64,000 nucleotides of DNA from the NCBI RefSeq assembly GCF_002161675.1, contig NZ_NFIH01000003.1, positions 1 through 64,000 on the forward strand. Direction: 5' to 3'. The position numbers were made by a program, and so were the translations under genes. This stretch comes from Pseudoflavonifractor sp. An44 (GTDB lineage: Bacteria > Bacillota > Clostridia > Oscillospirales > Oscillospiraceae). Shown in pieces: positions 62,472 to 64,000 of this stretch; positions within the stretch are counted from its first letter, which is position 1; each line of letters starts with the position of its first letter. Under the pieces are notes generated by a model, which was given only the letters and a program-made list of their open reading frames with translations, was not told the DNA's origin and did no database searches.

Positions 62472-63461
62472 TCAGGGCTTGGGGGTAGGAGCCTTCTGGG
62501 TGGGAGCCGGGGCGGCGGGATTGGGGGTGACGGAGTCAAACACCGTCTTGGCAGAGGCGCACAGGCCAGCCAGTCCCTGAATCTCGCTGGGAATGATGAT
62601 CTTGGTGGCCCGGCCGTCGGCGGCCTTCTGGAAGGCCTCCAGAGCCTTGAGCTGGAGCACTTCGGAGTTGGGGGCGGCCTCGTTCAACAGCTTCAAAGCG
62701 TCGGCGGTGGCCTGCTGCACCTTCAAAATGGCCTCGCTCTCCGCCTCGGCGGCCAGGATACGGGCGGTCTTTTCGGCCTCGGCCTGCATGATCTTGGCCT
62801 GCTTGGCGGCGTCAGCCCGGAGAATGGCGGACTGCTTCTCGCCCTCAGCCACCAGAATCTGAGACTGCTTCTGGCCCTCGGCCTGGAGGATGGCTTCCCG
62901 GCGCTCGCGCTCGGCACGCATCTGTTTCTCCATGGACTCCTGAATGTCCCGGGGAGGCATGATGTTCTTCAGCTCCACGCGGTTGACCTTGATGCCCCAG
63001 GGGTCGGTGGCTTCGTCCAGAATGGAGCGCATCTGGGTGTTGATGTGGTCACGGCTGGTGAGGGACTGGTCCAGCTCCAGGTCGCCGATGATGTTACGCA
63101 GGGTGGTGGCGGTGAGGTTCTCAATGGCGCTCAGGGGCTGCTCCACGCCGTAGGTATACAGCTTGGGGTCGGTGATCTGGAAATACAGGACGGTGTCGAT
63201 CTGCATGGTGACGTTGTCCTTGGTGATGACGGGCTGGGGCGCAAAGTCCACAACCTGCTCTTTCAGGGAGACCATTTTGGCCACGCGCTCAATAAAGGGA
63301 ATCTTGAAGTGGAGACCCACGCTCCACACGGCACGGAACGCGCCCAAACGCTCCACAACCATGGCCTTGGACTGGGGGACTACCTTGACGTTGGCGGCAA
63401 TGACCAGCAGAATGATGATGATCACGGCCACCGGGATGGCAATAGCCAACAAATCGTTCAT
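62472..63461 (-). CDS. SPFH/Band 7 membrane scaffold protein (QmcA/stomatin type)
   Basis: A 329-residue protein with an N-terminal TM helix (about 4-24), a Band 7/SPFH domain (KVVPQSKAMVVERLGAF onward, with GLHFKIPFIERVAKMVSLKE and TLRNIIGDLELDQSLTSRD), a long Ala/Glu/Gln coiled coil (about 180-270), and a Pro-rich tail. SPFH proteins oligomerise into membrane cages and organise membrane microdomains. It overlaps the end of the NfeD-like gene upstream by four bases, the usual NfeD-stomatin pairing. It is the distal gene of the pair. Confidence 0.93.
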   Translation of the reverse strand: MNDLLAIAIPVAVIIIILLVIAANVKVVPQSKAMVVERLGAFRAVWSVGLHFKIPFIERVAKMVSLKEQVVDFAPQPVITKDNVTMQIDTVLYFQITDPKLYTYGVEQPLSAIENLTATTLRNIIGDLELDQSLTSRDHINTQMRSILDEATDPWGIKVNRVELKNIMPPRDIQESMEKQMRAERERREAILQAEGQKQSQILVAEGEKQSAILRADAAKQAKIMQAEAEKTARILAAEAESEAILKVQQATADALKLLNEAAPNSEVLQLKALEAFQKAADGRATKIIIPSEIQGLAGLCASAKTVFDSVTPNPAAPAPTQKAPTPKP

Positions 63462-63907
63462 TTAACTTCCTCCTTACTCTTTTCAACCATAACTTTGACA
63501 CCTTCTATGCGCAGCACCCGTACCATGGCCCCGGCGGGGATGGGGGTGTCGTGCTCACTGCGAGCGGTCCAGGTGACACCGCCGATGGTGACGGCGCCGG
63601 TGCCCTGGATGTTGTCAATGTCCTGGGTGACCCGGGCCTCTTGCCCAATGACCCGGTCAGCGTTGGTGGGCTCCACCCGGTTATTCAGATATTTTTTTGC
63701 CAGGGGGCGCAGGGCCACCAGACACACCAGGGAGAGCACAATGAAAATGCCCAGTTGCAGCCAGATGTTTCCTCCGGCCAGGGCACACACCAGCGCACCC
63801 AGAGAACCGATGGCAAACCACACGGAAGTCAGGCCCACGGTGGCGGCTTCGGCGACCGCGAAGATAATCAGCAGCGCCAGCCAGACAATTTGATAAACAG
63901 TGTCCAT
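63458..63907 (-). CDS. NfeD-like membrane protein
   Basis: A 149-residue short NfeD protein without a protease domain. There are three or four hydrophobic segments in the first 75 residues and a C-terminal OB-fold (DRVIGQEARVTQDIDNIQGT, then PAGAMVRVLRIEGVKVMVEK). It should work with the SPFH protein encoded next to it, perhaps in membrane domain assembly. The ATG at 63907 has AAAGGAGGTGACCAGT upstream. A TGCTATACT extended -10 element is about 15 bp before the ribosome binding site. Confidence 0.9.
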   Translation of the reverse strand: MDTVYQIVWLALLIIFAVAEAATVGLTSVWFAIGSLGALVCALAGGNIWLQLGIFIVLSLVCLVALRPLAKKYLNNRVEPTNADRVIGQEARVTQDIDNIQGTGAVTIGGVTWTARSEHDTPIPAGAMVRVLRIEGVKVMVEKSKEEVK

Positions 63908-64000
63908 ACTGGTCACCTCCTTTGGGGGTAGTATAGCACATGCCTTTCAGCGATACCACTACAATTTGTAACCATTAAGCAAAATATCAAAAAATTATTA

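Overview
The window looks like chromosomal DNA from a GC-rich member of the Clostridia, most likely an Oscillospiraceae gut anaerobe of the Flavonifractor/Lawsonibacter type. This is inferred from several things seen together: Firmicutes gene order (gdpP-rplI-dnaB, tilS-hpt-ftsH, the yabM-yabN-hup-yabO order), a Thr T-box, a LicT/RAT system, a two-gene SUF pair, AGGAGG ribosome binding sites, and many structured intergenic repeats. No species can be named from sequence alone.

Layout. 1-2.7 kb: a cut-off gene, a minimal sufC-sufB pair and a truncated ABC exporter fused to a short repeat. 3.4-8.7 kb (minus): rqcP, HU, mazG, a SpoVB/MurJ-type flippase, an MTA/SAH deaminase and purine nucleoside phosphorylase. 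8.8-13.5 kb: a DUF3842 protein, then a secreted glucosaminidase-like enzyme ending in a dockerin, next to a membrane-anchored cohesin protein. 13.5-18 kb: a beta-glucoside operon (licT, PTS EIIBCA, GH1) under a RAT antiterminator. 18.2-22.7 kb: U32 protein, mltG, a 55-residue Cys-rich microprotein, 5-FCL, DJ-1, tmk. 23-26 kb: an ABC uptake operon of the TrpXYZ type. 26.3-29.3 kb: tRNA-Tyr, tRNA-Thr, a ThyX-like protein, a SulP remnant, an SH3 protein and tRNA-Leu. 29.4-33.3 kb: a scrambled accessory region with a broken ABC gene, a relaxase tail, two AT-rich paralogous lipoproteins and tnpV. 33.3-37.4 kb: a frameshifted GHKL kinase and a TPP-riboswitch-controlled thiamin-precursor operon. 37.5-41 kb: pyrG and ilvE. 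41.3-53.5 kb: a long housekeeping run from gdpP to tatD. 53.8-57.9 kb: T-box thrS, truA and a VanY-like peptidase. 58-62.1 kb: a compact minus-strand cluster of six genes, none of which I recognise. 62.4-63.9 kb: an SPFH/NfeD pair.

The features I find most unusual are non-coding. Family A is a structured repeat with two copies of about 540 bp and one 140-bp internally deleted copy. Family B is a repeat of about 178 bp present four times. In both, hairpin arms differ between copies by compensatory changes, which is the signature of conserved folding in RNA or single-stranded DNA. Among proteins, the adjacent dockerin enzyme and cohesin anchor suggest a two-protein, cellulosome-like way of holding a cell-wall hydrolase at the surface. 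The six-gene cluster at 58-62 kb is the best candidate for an undescribed protein system.
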